Positions 36,074-49,400 of a stretch of DNA of 64,000 nt are shown piece by piece; position 1 is the first letter of the stretch; each line of letters starts with the position of its first letter. The translations under genes and the position numbers were made by a program. Below the pieces are notes generated by a model that was given only the letters and a program-made list of their open reading frames with translations, was not told the origin of the DNA and searched no databases. Source of the DNA: Aspidiotus rigidus (lineage: Eukaryota > Arthropoda > Insecta > Hemiptera > Diaspididae); contig JAVHKY010000009.1 of assembly GCA_035079385.1 (NCBI GenBank), positions 558,001-622,000 of the forward strand. The letters run 5' to 3'.

Positions 36074-36799
36074 TCTAATATCGTTCCTACAATGAATAGG
36101 TTTAGAGGTTCCAGCTTAAGCGTACTCATTTGAAGACGTATAATACAATTTCTCATTCAAACTAACGAAGTGGGGCTTTGAATCGATAAAGTGTGGTCAG
36201 GAAGAGAGTTTTTATGAGAAGGAAAACGCTGATTTGCTTGATGAGTAATTTTTGTGTGTTTGAATGTTGTATCTTGGAGCTTGTAAGTGTGTAAGTATTT
36301 CGTATTTTTTTAATGTGTACAAGGTAATAATTGTGCATTCTTCTCCAATATCATGAGTTCGCTGCCATTGAAACAGCATTTTCATACTGCTAAAAATAAC
36401 GACTTTCGAGTTCTTCTGCCATTGACTCTCGTAAACCTGTCAATTTTGAAAACCATTCGAGCGAGAAGATACCAATACGAGTACTACGATAACTATTTTA
36501 AGTATCAGCATTAGTTTCTCGTGCAACGGTGTAGTACACTTCATTGTGCAAAGATACAAATAAACGTAGGAGTAGACGTATGATTATCTCTAAGGCTCAC
36601 AGGTCTATAGACTGCTAATATACCACGTAGATTGCCTTCCTCATTTTTATTACTGGAGTTTGAAGCTCAGTGAGACGTGTGTTAGAATACGATCATTCAC
36701 TCTAAAGGTGCTGATTAGTGACTTCTGTATCTATAAAGGCGAAGCAAATATACACGCGCAAAACAAATAATGGGGAAAATGTGTCGGTGGTTGCGCATT

Positions 36800-36955
<156 letters not shown>

Positions 36956-38410
36956 GGACATGAGAAGAGAGGAAAATGATTCCTGAATAAGTTATAGGAT
37001 GGTGGTTCTGACATCGTCCCTCGATTTAATCATCGATTTAAATGATTAATTCGTACAACATGGTGAAATTGAACCTTTATTTTAATAAAAGTAAAGGAAT
37101 TACGTTAAAGAAATTTGGCTTGTAGAAAATAATCTCGCGAAGATGAAGAGTTACGTTGAAGAATCTGATACTTGAAATGAGAATGAGTAGATTATGATGC
37201 TTCTCCGAACTATTCGATGTATAGTTTTTCTTTTTCTTTCTCTTAAATATCAAGTATTTTGACAGATTGGCTACTTTACTGGCTGTTGCTCTTCAATTAC
37301 ATAACGCACGATGACATTACGTACAGCTCACTTGTAAATAAGACCAAGAAAACTCGTTTAATTTTCCGTTAGTTATTCATCGCGCGGCAATGCCAGGAGT
37401 AATGTTTGGAGAATGAGAATATTCTGACAGTTCGAAGTAGCCTATTTCTCGGTACGTTTCACCTTGTTTGTACCTAGTAAAAAATTTTAATATTATTTAG
37501 ACAGTCAAATCTGGCATATATCGCAATATGTAAATTTTCCGCTAAGCCCATATTTTCAACGTCGTCCTGTGCGTACGTCGTCAACTATAAGTATGGTACT
37601 CGAATCTCCTCAGATGAACCCTTTAGCATATTAGATTAAAAGCCTCCAGGGATGAGTTTTACCTAATGTAATAACATACTCGTAAGTTTACGATCGCGAG
37701 TGTAAATATTTACTCGAATCTTGCGAGTATGTATGTACGTACGTGGATCGGTGTCGTTGATAATTGATCTTTCGTCAAGGTACTTATGCTTGAAAGTAGA
37801 CGCTTTATTTACTTTTGCTTCACAATATATACGCTAGGTTTTATTCTGTCGATGGCCGAAATCAACCCTTCATCGCCTCGTGAAGTAAACGAGTATATGA
37901 TCGGTATTATCAACGGACAAAACTCAGCTCGAATACATTTCTGAAATTGTTCTCTTTATTTCCATACTTCCGAAGTATTCGGGCGAGCATCAATGTGCAG
38001 ATAATATGAGCGCGGTGAGTAATTAATAAAGCGCGTGGAAACCATCGAAAGTATTTTTTTAAAAAGGAGCCTCGAAACAAATTTTATCATCGAAAAGGCA
38101 GATGTCTGTCAGGATTGTTCAATGTTCATTGGAAGGTACATCCATAAAAATCTCTCGCGTCGCGAAAGTAAAACCGACTTACCCTTATTTTTCTACATCT
38201 CTACTTCTTTTTTCCATTTTGTTCATTATTGGCTACGTCATACATATATAAATTTGAGCTAATATTAAAATCGTGATCCACACTCTCTGGAACGCTGAGA
38301 AAATATACCCCACACCCAAAATTCCACCGCGCGCGAGACTGCAATGCCTCTCAAGTCAGTAAAAAGTAGAACCACAAAGATATTTCCTTGAATCGCTGCA
38401 GCCTTTGTTT

Positions 38411-38418
38411 CCAGATTT
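38411..38418. repeat. 8-bp target-site duplication of the Merlin element, left
   Basis: ccagattt, identical to 39496-39503. Confidence 0.9.
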
Positions 38419-39495
38419 GGTGCTTCTTCGATATGCGGTCTACCGAATAGTGTGCAGTTTACAAAGAAGTGTGCAGTGTATGTAGGAAAACAGAAATTTA
38501 ATGATAGGTACGTACAGATAATAAAGTCGCAGATGCATGTAACACAACCACGTTAACGTATAATAAGCAGATTGTCGTTCGAAAAGAGCAACATATAAGC
38601 TTTGTCAATGCTTTAGAATTTTGTAACTGCTAAGTTTTGTCAAGTTTGTAAGAGATAGGTTGTACACGTACATCAATAAACAGTGCGAATGTCGCGGAGG
38701 AAGGCTACGAATGATTCCGGTTCCGAACGCTGCAATGTTCGCCAACAGACATGGTCGAGGTGGGATTGAAAGTGCTGTTTTGGTACTCCACGCATTTGCT
38801 TCATCAATTTAATCTTGACATAAAGCCATGGGCGCTCAATCCCCTGTGTGTGAGCTCCAGAGTCAGGATTAAGAAAGATATGTTGGTGATTGACCGTATC
38901 GTGTTCGTAAGCTTTGGACTTCAAACATCTATGTGAGGGCCACTCGTCTGAGTGGATGACGGAGCCCACTGCACACCCGCGTTCAATAATGGGAATCAAT
39001 GCAGCTTTATCACGTTGCTCGACTCAGAAGTAGCGCCAATCGTTCCCCTGCTTTAAATCGGAAACCCAGGGACCGTCAACGCCATTTCCATGGTTTCTCT
39101 GATTGTCAACCTCCGCGTCACTATCCTCCGAATTGGCAGGATCATCTTTCTGTAATAATCTTCCACGGTTGTATTTACGTTTGCCGGCGGCGAAACGTGC
39201 CTCGTCAATTTGAATAGGTTCTAAATGCGTTTCCACCGCTTGAGGACGATCACGTACTATTCTGGTACAGACTTCTCGGCACATATTGAACCAGTTCGTC
39301 ACAGTTTCCGGACTTCTGCCTGTCAACTGCTACACAGTCGTCAACGGGATATCCATTACGAGTAACAAAACAATTTCCAGCTTCCTCATGTCCATTCATG
39401 ATAATTCACAATGTCATTTAGGTAGACCACATACGCAAGTCGCACCTAGTAGACTTTCACCAGCTTTTAGGTAGACCGCATATTGAAGTAGCACC
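38419..39495 (-). mobile_element. Merlin-type DNA transposon, full-length
   Basis: A 1,077-bp element with 26-bp terminal inverted repeats (38419-38444 beginning ggtgcttcttcgatatgcgg; 39470-39495 its reverse complement with two mismatches) and a perfect 8-bp target duplication. Merlin elements make 8-9-bp duplications. An extra direct copy of the right end sits at 39421-39446. It carries one transposase frame on the minus strand. Confidence 0.93.
38673..39395 (-). pseudogene. Merlin (IS1016/ISXO2-like) transposase, two in-frame stops
   Basis: One frame runs from an ATG near 39395 (39389 also possible) to the stop at 38673, interrupted by TAG about 39332 and TGA at 39024-39026. Segments: helix-turn-helix-like LTGRSPETVTNWFNMCREVC; QIDEARFAAGKRKYNRGR with the first catalytic Asp (IDE); VIHSDEWPSHRCL with the second Asp (HSDEW); HTQGIERPWLYVKIKLMKQM with the catalytic E in the IER position. 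This is the DDE-type ISXO2-like domain of Merlin/IS1595 transposases. There is no frameshift, so decay is slight. The TGA lies where the family has a residue after WRYF. It would act in the nucleus on the 26-bp ends. Confidence 0.9.
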
Positions 39496-39503
39496 CCAGA
39501 TTT
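39496..39503. repeat. 8-bp target-site duplication of the Merlin element, right
   Basis: ccagattt, identical to 38411-38418. Confidence 0.9.
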
Positions 39504-40806
39504 GATTTGAGATCAGTAGCGTAGGCAGGATTCGAGGAAGAGAGGATATGAATATAACAATGCACTGATCCCGAGAAATCGGGGAAAGAATAAGTTCGCA
39601 GAATAACGACTTTCGATTGCGTTTAATTTAAGAAATCGAAAAATAAAGATTCGTAACCGGAATTTCACAATCATAAAGTAAAATAAATTAATTCAAAACA
39701 TGCAAAATTCAATAACAGATTACCTAAAACAATACTTTTAGAATAGAAATTTACGACAGGCCGATCAACACGAACGTTTCGTAAGAGAGCTGGGATCGGA
39801 CTGAATAAAAACGAATTCTCGAATCTACAAGAAAATGATACTTTCAAAACTAGTTACGAGTCTTACTCATCATTCGTCATACTCTATGATGCTGTTCTAA
39901 TCTGATGCACTTCGATGAGACGGGATTAATTCAGTCGAAGAGAATTTCTTTTCAAAAATTATGAGATTAGACATTTACCAAAGTTGTATTACCCTTACAA
40001 CTTTACATGAATATCTATTTTCCTGAATATGTTTCACGAACCTTGACATTTAAAAATTATTCATATAAAAAGCGAAGTCTAGGAGTGAAGATTCATTCTT
40101 CTAATCCTTCCCTCCTAGCTACGCCACTACCCGGAATACAGTCGAATGGTATGAACATACACAATACTTTATTTTCATTCGAAATTTATAATGAAAATCT
40201 TGTTATCCAGATTAGATTGTTAATTGTACAATAACCTTCATGTACCAAAAAATACGCACAAATATATCTTCAATGGACGCAGCCGAATAATGCAAAGATG
40301 GGTTTTCTTGAGAAAAAAAAAAAAAATAAAAAAAAAATCTTGTAAATCATTTTCATTTGGAGAAAGAAGGCCTGTTTATTTTATTCTCGTTCGCAAAATG
40401 TGCCATATTTTGAGTGAAGAAAATGATATGAACTTCATTGTTTTCAAAAAAGTCGAAAGAACTTTTAATTTTCGTGGAGGATTCGTCTGAGACAAGCGGA
40501 GGTTATACTTACTATACTTTGCACCGTTGAGTAAAGTATACGAGCGTTTTATAATTTGATGATTGACGTACAACCTACGTACAAAGACAGCACCAATATA
40601 GCAAAGAATGAGGGGAAAGAAATCAAACATTAATTGTGAAAATTTAATAGTGAAATTAATCCCAGAAAGTCTGGTATGGATTCAATCGGGGTATTAGCGA
40701 CATGGGAAACGTTGAAGTCAGGTTTTTCAACGAAACTCGTCTTTAATGAAACTCATACGCGGTGTAACAAACGATCGCGAAGTGCGTGAAACGTGAATGC
40801 TCACCG

Positions 40807-40850
40807 GCGAGGCGAGGCGAGGCGAGGCGAGGCGCGGCGCGGCGCGGCGG
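40807..40850. repeat. GC-rich minisatellite (GGCGA/GGCGC)n
   Basis: About five ggcga units followed by about four ggcgc units, a striking GC island in AT-rich intron sequence. Confidence 0.9.
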
Positions 40851-43800
40851 TGAATATCAATTCTTTGTTCCGCGTTGAATAGAACTGGCGTGTATGGAAC
40901 ACGCTCGCGCTGGTTCGAGTCCCATGCCTTTTTGATAATTTTTGTTTTTTACCCCCCTCCTCCGTTTTTATGATACGTTTAAAAATTTATAAATTTTTCA
41001 AACTTTTTCAGCACCAAAGAGACATATATACGCTTTCAATGCCAGAAAATATACAAGGCTCTTTTAAGGCGTTCTATTGGTTAATATTTTTAACTTATTT
41101 TTCACGATGTAAGATAATACGCAAACATGAAGACAGAAGAAATAAAAATGGAATATGAAATGAATGAAGATTTTTTTTTCACATATGCGATTCCTGTGAG
41201 TAACACTTCAAGTTACACACCATATTGTTGGAGGCACATTCATTTGACTAAAAAATATAGTAAAGCTTGTCCTGTTGAATATTATAGTTATAACGACTGA
41301 AAAGTATAGTTAGACTTCCGAAGAAAAGTAGTGAATAAAACTAAATATTACTGAAATAGCTTAGTTGTTTTAACTAGAAAATCGCGACTGGACCGGCTTT
41401 ACTGTGTTCTTTTTTTCGTGTTCCGTTCACTCGTGTATACTTCAAAAAAGTGTGGTGACAGTTTCTAAATTCATTCGTCGAATGAACCCTTTCCACTTGT
41501 AAAATGTTGAATATTTTACCTAGAACGTAGCACTGATTTTTCTTCTAGCTGCTTCACTACAGTGGTGACGATGTTCCGTTGGTCATATTTCGCGCAATCC
41601 ACAAGAAGTGGCACTGGTACACGACTGACGTGCCCACTGTTATTTTAATGGCAGCTTTCCTCGCCGTTCGGTTCAACATCCGCTCGGCCTGATAATATGT
41701 TTGGTGGGTTTACCTTCGTCTACATTTTTCTCGAATTTCCTTGAGCACTCAATTTCTTTGCAATACCATTGTCTATAGCAAGATGAGATACATTACTACA
41801 CGTGCAGTTATAGTTTTCATGCGAGTTTTGAGAGAAAAAACGTAACATATGTGTATACATACCGTGGTAGAACGTAGCTGAGACTTGGGTTATTCATGAG
41901 GGAAACATCGTTTTTTAATCTTCCAAATCCGATCGGATTTTCAGAAGAAAGGGTTAATGGAGAATTTTTGGGTTACCGCGTGTCTTCAGTAGTGCTTACT
42001 TTTTAAATTCACCGTTAACCGTACACAAACTCGTCCTCTTCATTCGGAAACGTTTGATATTCAGGAGTTCTAACTTTCAACGCACTTACATACCTGCAAT
42101 TTTTTCATTTTTATTTCTCATTTATCGTCAAGAAGTAAGAATTACGCCAATACGAAAAGTATATTATTTTTCAGTTTATTGCAAATAATGTACGTTAATA
42201 TAGTTTGAAACTGACAAAATACATATGAAGAGGGTACCGGTACTGGGTAATATTTTACAATCCATCTAAACGTCTACAGGTGGTATACGAAGCGAGTCAA
42301 ATAGAGTCTAGTTGGGTATACTGACTCGATAATAGCGTTGAATTGCGGAATTAGATTGTTGATAAGGACTGGACTTAGGTTGGACATGTGGGTGTCTGCG
42401 TGTTTGTGTTCGTAAAATATAAAATTAGTAGCTATTCTTAGTAGAATACGAAGTCCGTGAATACACGCGATAAATTTTGATCTTGTTTTAGAAATCTTGT
42501 CGTTCACCCATTCATATAGTGGTAATTTTTTCGTTTCTGCTGTAAGGAGCTTTCTATAATCGAATTTGCGCGATAAACTATCCGTAAATTTGTAGGTAGC
42601 TGTCAGAAAGCCGGTTTGGTTGTACATCACAACATCACAGCATACCGTACGAATCCAAAGTGTACAGTATTTTACTTGCGATAGGAAAATTGTTCTTTAA
42701 CCGTTCCCTAACGAAAAAAATAAAATAAAATATAAACTAGAAGAGAGAGAAAAAATAAACGATCCATCCTGCGCATATCTTTGGCCGGTTCATCTGCGAA
42801 GATGTCTACACCGTCTTTGTATATATGTGGTATTAATTTTAGTTTAGTGACTTCTGACTTCATTAAAGCGAATCGTTCGAATCTCGGTTAGATGAAAAAA
42901 TATCTAGAATACGTATGGTACTCGTAGAAAGTCGATAATTTTAGCTCGAGCCGACCAACAGAGCAGTCTCATGAATAATAAACAGATCGTTAATTATTTT
43001 AGTAAGTTAATATCGTTTTGTCGTACCTATAGATGTATACGCGAGTATACTGTCCTTCCGTTCACCACACCGGTGTCTTGGGGTCTTAGCCTATTTCAAA
43101 AGAATTCGTCGGTCACGTAATTACGCGTACGTTTCAAATTCTTTACCATTTCGTTACACTTGATCACTCTCTGTCCCTATCACTCGCACGCGCGTATATA
43201 CATACATACATACACACATACACAACGCGACAGACGCGCGCGTTTAGAAGTGAGTAGACCCTGACTGTGCGAAACTTCGGCAAAGTGTCTTGCACTGTCG
43301 CGAACATTTTACGAAGGTATAATTATAGGTATATCATTTGCAAAGCGACAACCTGTCAACACCACTTTAAAGGTTAATTCAATCAGCACTACCTATTGCA
43401 ACGGTTAATTCACGCGTCATCGCGTTAAATTTTCTTCACCTGATTTGCTTAAACTTTTTCGACGGAAATAATCAGCATTGTACTAACTATCGTGTATCAT
43501 CCCACAGTGTACTCATTAGTCACAAGTTCAAAGTCGCGAATCTAGAAAGTTAATTCCCATGTCGTGATTTCTCATCAAGAAATACGTGGAATACGTAAGA
43601 TTGACGCTGAAATATGTGAACAAAAAATTCTAGGATGACAACAACACAAATGTCAATCTCTTGTCAAGTTTTTTCATAAAATAGCGAATGGAAAACAAAG
43701 AGGTACCTCTGGAGTCCAGTTTATATGTCTTCCCAAAATAATAGGTACTGTGATCTATCGGAAAAGTAAATTACCTACACTACCGGTATCATCGAATTCT

Positions 43801-44494
43801 AGCATTTTAGAAATGTTCGCTGAATTGCAGAACCAACAAGTAAAAAATATGTTGGGTAATATCAAACTACACGGAGGGAAGAAGGCAACACAGAAGTATG
43901 AAAAACTAATGAGACATAAATAAAGAAAATAATTCTAAATTCATAAAAAGAGAAAGCAAAAAAGTTCGATGTTTTCAAACGGAATAAAGAGAGGAAAACA
44001 CAAAAGCATTAGTAAATGAAGGAAGGAAAATATTAATCGTTGTTTTCAATAAAAATTTCAATACAATAAACAAAGCGATTCGCAGTTTATTTGATTGTAT
44101 ACTTGTTGATGTAATTCACAAGACCATATTGTCTAAATTCTTCAAGGAGGATGGAAAGTGGCGCACTTTTGACGACTGTAAAGCTCAAAAATTTGGCGTT
44201 TGAATTCTGATGATTGACCGTAACAATTTAAAGCATATGTCAACCAGTTTTAAAAATTTTACGACGCAAGCATATATCGTGCCTACGTGCATACGTTTAA
44301 AATTACCCACCGCTCCATTAGAAGCAAAAGCAATACCATTAAATCAGAAACAAAAACTAGGTCGACCACATAGTGAAAAGGGCGCTAGGCCTACCAATTT
44401 GATGGCTATCGAAGATTCATTCATTATTTTAATTTTTCGAACCGAAATTTTTCTTTATAGGAACTCAGAGGGCGACAGTAGAGCATCACTCAAA

Positions 44495-44580
44495 ATTAAA
44501 AGATCTTGAGATAATGGTGGAAACCCGAAAATTTGTGAGCTAACCAATAAAACAGAATTGTACTCTCAAGATCTTTTAAT
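44495..44580. repeat. Hairpin-forming inverted repeat
   Basis: attaaaagatcttgaga (44495-44511) and its perfect 17-bp reverse complement (44564-44580), 52-bp spacer. Possibly a tiny foldback element. Confidence 0.8.
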
Positions 44581-45169
44581 TCCAATTTTTTTTTCTTAAT
44601 TTTCTTTTTTTTTTGAAGTCCTATTATATGTTGTGGGTATTATTGTTCATGTTCACTTTCCTTCTTTATTTTTTCAAACGCTTGAAGTATTTATCTTTTC
44701 GTCACTTTTGATTTTTCCTTTTATACCGAAGCCGAAAAATCACACCTCAATATATCAGGTACAAATTATCCTGTTTTTTTCTTTTTTATTTATTACTAGA
44801 GTGCGGATTCCTCGGCATTCGCCAAATCATACCCGTGATTTGCATATCTTTTTAAAAAATAATACCTACGATGACAAATTAACGTCAGACCATCGGGCTA
44901 GATTAACTCGCAGCCTACTTTGTGAGCCGTTCGGAGTTGCCTTCATTAACCTTATTAATTGAGGCAAACAGGGACTTGTGTATTCTCATTCCTAAATAGC
45001 TTGAGCCTTCGTTACAATACGAATTTCGAACTTTAGCCTTCATTATAATAGGCCTATTATAAGTAGCCTGGAAAATGTCAAACCTTAGCCTTCATTATAC
45101 TAAGCCTAATATACAATGATAATTAATTGCCAACTGCTCCCTTATCCCCCTCATGATATTGAGGACTGC

Positions 45170-47175
45170 TAACAGAGTAACGACGCTACCCAGTCCCTCT
45201 GCACACAATATCCACAGCTCTGGCTATACTTTTTTGGCGAAAGCTTTCCTCTTATCAAAAAAAATGTCAATTATATCATCTATTGTGACTATTTGGTTGT
45301 AAAGACGGAGCGCACAATTGTTGAGCCTAAGATTGAAGTGATTGGTGCGGCAGTGTGTAATGTTGAATAAGTTTTGGCTTTTGCTGCGTCTAACTAGAGC
45401 ATAGAGACCAATCTGACTCAATAGGAATGGGGATTCTGTTTTTGACATTAGTAGGTCCCTAATAAATAGAATCAGTAAAACTTCCCTCCGCACCTCTAGA
45501 GTGGTGAGTTCATATCCTAAGACTAATTACTCGTATGGCACGTCAAGGTCGTAATGCTGAAAGTCATTGAAATACAGGTACCTTAAAAATCTTTTTTGAA
45601 TTCGCTCTATAGCTTTTAGTTGGCCTTTGGCTGTTGGTCCCCATATCGTTACCGCGAAGTCAAGGTGTGCCCTCACCAGAATGAAATATAATACTTTTAA
45701 TGTAGACGTGTAGTTGAATATTTTGGAGTGTCTCATTATTAATCCTAGATTTCGTTTCGCATTGTTTACTGAGTTGTGCAATTGCTTATTAAAGGCAAGA
45801 TTGTGCTCAACTTGTATGCCCAGGTCCCTGACGTAATCAACATGCTAAAGTACCACCCTTTCAATTTTATAATTTGTGCCAATGAAATTCTTTTTTTTTT
45901 TTTTTTTATTCTGATGAAGGCACATTTCTTGACATTTAGCAACAGTTGGTTTTCCTCACCCCATTCCACTAACGTGTTCAAATCACTCTGCAACGAGACT
46001 GCATCATTGGTGTTTTTTATTTCTCTGATTATTTTCATATCGTCGTCGTATAATAAGCTGTCAGAGTTTAATTTGTTATAGATATCAGACACGTATACGA
46101 GGAACAGGTATAGTCCCAGATTAGATCCCTGGGGAACACCAGAAAGACTGTTAAATGGCTCCGAACGAGCGCCTCCAAACAACTAAACATCACATACTGC
46201 TTTCTTTCCATTAGGTACGATTCCGACAATCTTATTAGATCGTCAGAGAATACCAAGGTTATTCAACTCGAGTGATAATTTGTAGTGATCAACTTTGTCA
46301 AACGCCTTTGAGAAATCTGTATAAATAATATGAACTTGCGAGGACCGATCGAGGACCTTACCAACACGCTGGACTAATTCTATCACATTTGTAAGGATCG
46401 ATCTATTTCTCACGAACCCATGCAACTGGAGAAGTATGCTGCCACGTGTTTGGTGATGTAGCTTGTTAGAGAGAGCCAATATTTTCGCTGGGGCATGTAT
46501 TATTGAGATTGGTCGGTGATGTGATATCTCCTGAGTGGAGTCACTTTTAGGGACCGAAGTAATTTTGGAGACAACCCAGGATCTTGGATATGTGTGTGTT
46601 TTCAGTATTAGGTTGTAAATATACGTCTTAATAGGAATCAATTGCATCCCTTATAGATGTACGGTGGTACTCCATCAGGACCTATACCTCTTTTTGGTTT
46701 GAGTTTCGAGAAGCTCAGGCTTACATCTTCACTATCAAATTCTCGTAATGAGACTAGTTGTGTGTTCGAGATTTCCGTATTGTATTTTCGTATGTACTGG
46801 AAAGCATCCCGTTCAAACTTCTTCTCTCCATACACTGATGCAAAATATTCTGCGAATGCTGACGCTATATCATTAGAGTCTGTATACGTAAGATTACCAT
46901 ACTGCATTATATTAGCCTCATTCTTAGATTCTCTTTTACTCTTGATATGTTTCCAAAAGTATTGTGGATGTGTCCTTATTTGCTCTTCTGTATCTTTCAC
47001 GAATAGCTTATAGGCTTACCCTTATCGCTTTTTTCGAATTAGCTCGTAGTGTGCAGTATCTGAGCCTTAAGTCTGGAAGATTCATTTTCCGTAACCGTCT
47101 TCTAACCCTTTCTTTAGCCCTAATCATACTGATGATTTCTTTTTTCGGGATTATTCGCCAAGAAGAATGGGAAAG
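45170..47175 (-). mobile_element. Non-LTR retrotransposon (Jockey/CR1-like), degenerate
   Basis: Minus-strand LINE reverse transcriptase in broken frames; no endonuclease part is recognisable, so it is 5'-truncated near 47175. The 3' boundary near 45170 is approximate and no tail repeat is clear. Confidence 0.8.
45224..47170 (-). pseudogene. LINE reverse transcriptase pseudogene
   Basis: Reading down the minus strand: basic pre-RT segment and HPQYFWKHIKSKRESKNEAN (about 46940), KLKPKRGIGPDGVPPYIYK (46650), KITSVPKSDSTQEISHHRPI and DFSKAFDKVDHYKLS with the catalytic Asp (46290-46560), SGVPQGSNLGLYLFLVYVSD (46100), DSLLYDDDMKI where the expected YADD reads YDDD (46050), then thumb and connection sequence with HLDFAVTIWGPTAKGQLKAI (45630). 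At least four frame changes and several stops. Family placement (Jockey/CR1 group) is from motif style only. Confidence 0.85.
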
Positions 47176-48879
47176 AAAAATTGAATCGAGGGGAAAATGA
47201 TAATATTTTCCTGGAGAGTGAATTATACGTAAAACGTATCTCTCAAAATTGATCCCTCATCACGCCGATGGCGATCTTCTTTCTTTGGACGTCTCTTTTT
47301 ATGGTCATAAATTGATTAATCCCAATCATTATCTATATTCATGTTTGTATAATATCATCAACCTTTAACTATAGAGACAGTTGCATAGTACATATATTCT
47401 TCAGACAGTATCAAAAATAATAACTTGTTCAACTTTTTTTGCCACCATTATCATTGTACTTACACTTAATTGTGTAATAGTTCTTAATATGTTTGTGTAA
47501 ATTGAAATTAAAACTCCCCTGTTTAAACACGTTCTTTTTGATACAAGATTCTTCCGACACAGGAATTATACTTGAAGGGGCGATATTGGTGATGAAGCAA
47601 ACAAAATAACGCCGCACTTACTCCACAATGCCATGGAGGGTATGCGGCTGCTCATGCGACACAAGCGTTTGTTATTATTATTATTATATCATTAGGCTAT
47701 TAGGCATTATTATTAATTAATTTTCTTATTTTTTCATTTACAAATTTATTTTCAGCGTACCAAAAATTTACCTTATTATTATTCCTTTTCCTGAATAAAT
47801 GTATTAATTGTTTTGAAACACAAAGTGCTATCCCCAACTGAAATCACCCGTAGTAGAAGGTGAAAGAAGAAAATTATTTGTGAATGTTGGATTGAAATTT
47901 CATCTCATTTATAGGCCTACTGTGAAAAGTTTAATGAATGAGGTCCAGTAAGGAGGTACGATGCGTTCGATGAAATACTAATAGTGTGTTATTTTTGTCG
48001 AATCTCTCAGATGATGTACGCTGAGCCATGAAACGTTAATTAGCGAGAACGATTTATGCGAATACCTATACAGCATTTGTGAGATACTTCAGGATACCTA
48101 CACAAAAGAGATCAAGTATAGGTATTTCAAAGTTTGAATTAAATAAGTGCACTAATATTGATAATAAGCTTTATCACAGTTCACCTTCATATCAAGAGAT
48201 GAAACGGTAATCCTCTCACATTGCGCAAGCGTCATTCGATTCGATTCTACATACAAAAACTGAATTTACAAATGGATTTATCAAGATAGTTTCGTCGAAA
48301 GTTGTTCCAAATCATTTACGAGTATGCACGAATTTTATAATAATTCTACTCGAGTCGTGTGTACCGATAAAATTAGTTTGTTTCGTGATTTGTTTTGATG
48401 AAATTCATAAGCTAGAAAAGTTCCGGTGGTATTGGCAACGAAAAATGGCTTGATGCAAATTTTTAAGCGCGAGAATATCTACTTAATCCAACTGCTTCGC
48501 CCAAAGTAATTCTCCGAGAAATAGACAGCGCATAAACTAGACAAATTAATGTGTACCTACAAGTCTAGACTGAATTATTGAAAACCCATTTTAGTGTGTT
48601 TCTTCAAAGGAAATACAAATACTGTAGCATACACAAAACAAAGACCGCTGCGTGATCTAAATTTTTTATTATGTTCGGTCCACATAAAATTTGTGAAAAA
48701 AAAAAAGAAAAAAAGAGAAGCTTTCAGTTTTTAACTGTTCAGCATAAGGCCCCTATTTTTTATTTTACAATCATTTCTTCGTCTTTTTATTATTCTTGTT
48801 ATTATCATCATTATTATCTCCCAGCTCACGGATTCTCCCGGTAAACAAATAAGCTAGACGGACTCATTGAGCCAAGGCT

Positions 48880-49400
48880 TTAGTTTATATATTTCCTCCT
48901 TCTCTTGCTCAATTGGATATCGTCCATACAATACCTTAGCTTTCCATCGGGCTATTCGAGCTTCTGTATTTTGTTTCTTGCTGACTTTTTTCCTTCCGCA
49001 GTTCATCACTTAGATGCGCGGCTGTTAGTATTCTATCTGCTGCCTGGAGAATTGCTCCATGTAGTCTTGATGTACAGTAGCTTGCTTTTGAAAGTACTGC
49101 TTTATGTTTCCTACTCGTTTTCCCCATGGTCAAGTTAAGCTTGTCAGCTCTCTTTCGCCTTTACATCTTGGAAGCAATTGCCGTTCTATGGGCGACTTGG
49201 GGTGCAGCATCCTATTTTTGGTTAGCATTGCTCGGGTTTTTCTTTCCAGGTCCTCCAGTTCAGTTTTGGTCCATTTGATAACGCCAATTGAATAAGTTAA
49301 TATTGAAGTTGTATAGGTACCTATTAATCGCTTTCATTAAAGTTTCACTGATGAGATCAGTCTTGAGGAGACGTTTAATTCGCTCAGTGTACCTATATTT
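48880..49400 (-). mobile_element. LINE fragment, minus strand
   Basis: Minus-strand frames read TERIKRLLKTDLISETLMKA (about 49370), then ILTYSIGVIKWTKTELEDLE and KNRMLHPKSPIERQLLPRCK (49180-49300), then SRLHGAILQAADRILTAAHL (48990-49080). This is the region after the polymerase core in a LINE family seen in many insects (LTYSFGVIKW...HPKSA-ER-LPR pattern). Frame breaks are present; both ends are truncated. Confidence 0.7.

Noticed and set aside
38673..39326. Bacterial insertion sequence or contamination (ISXO2-like transposase)
   Set aside because: Merlin elements are the eukaryotic branch of this family; the copy has its own TIRs and target duplication within intron sequence of an insect gene.
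40880..40925. ggttcgagtcc, a perfect pol III B-box word followed by a T run, suggesting a tRNA gene
   Set aside because: The T arm pairs only two bases, no A box or acceptor stem is found upstream, and the flank is a GC minisatellite.
42274..42630. 118-codon minus-strand open frame
   Set aside because: No motif recognised; a decayed element piece is possible but cannot be supported.
44210..44509. 99-codon open frame with KQKLGRPHSEKGARP
   Set aside because: The basic stretch hints at a transposon or DNA-binding piece, but no domain can be named.
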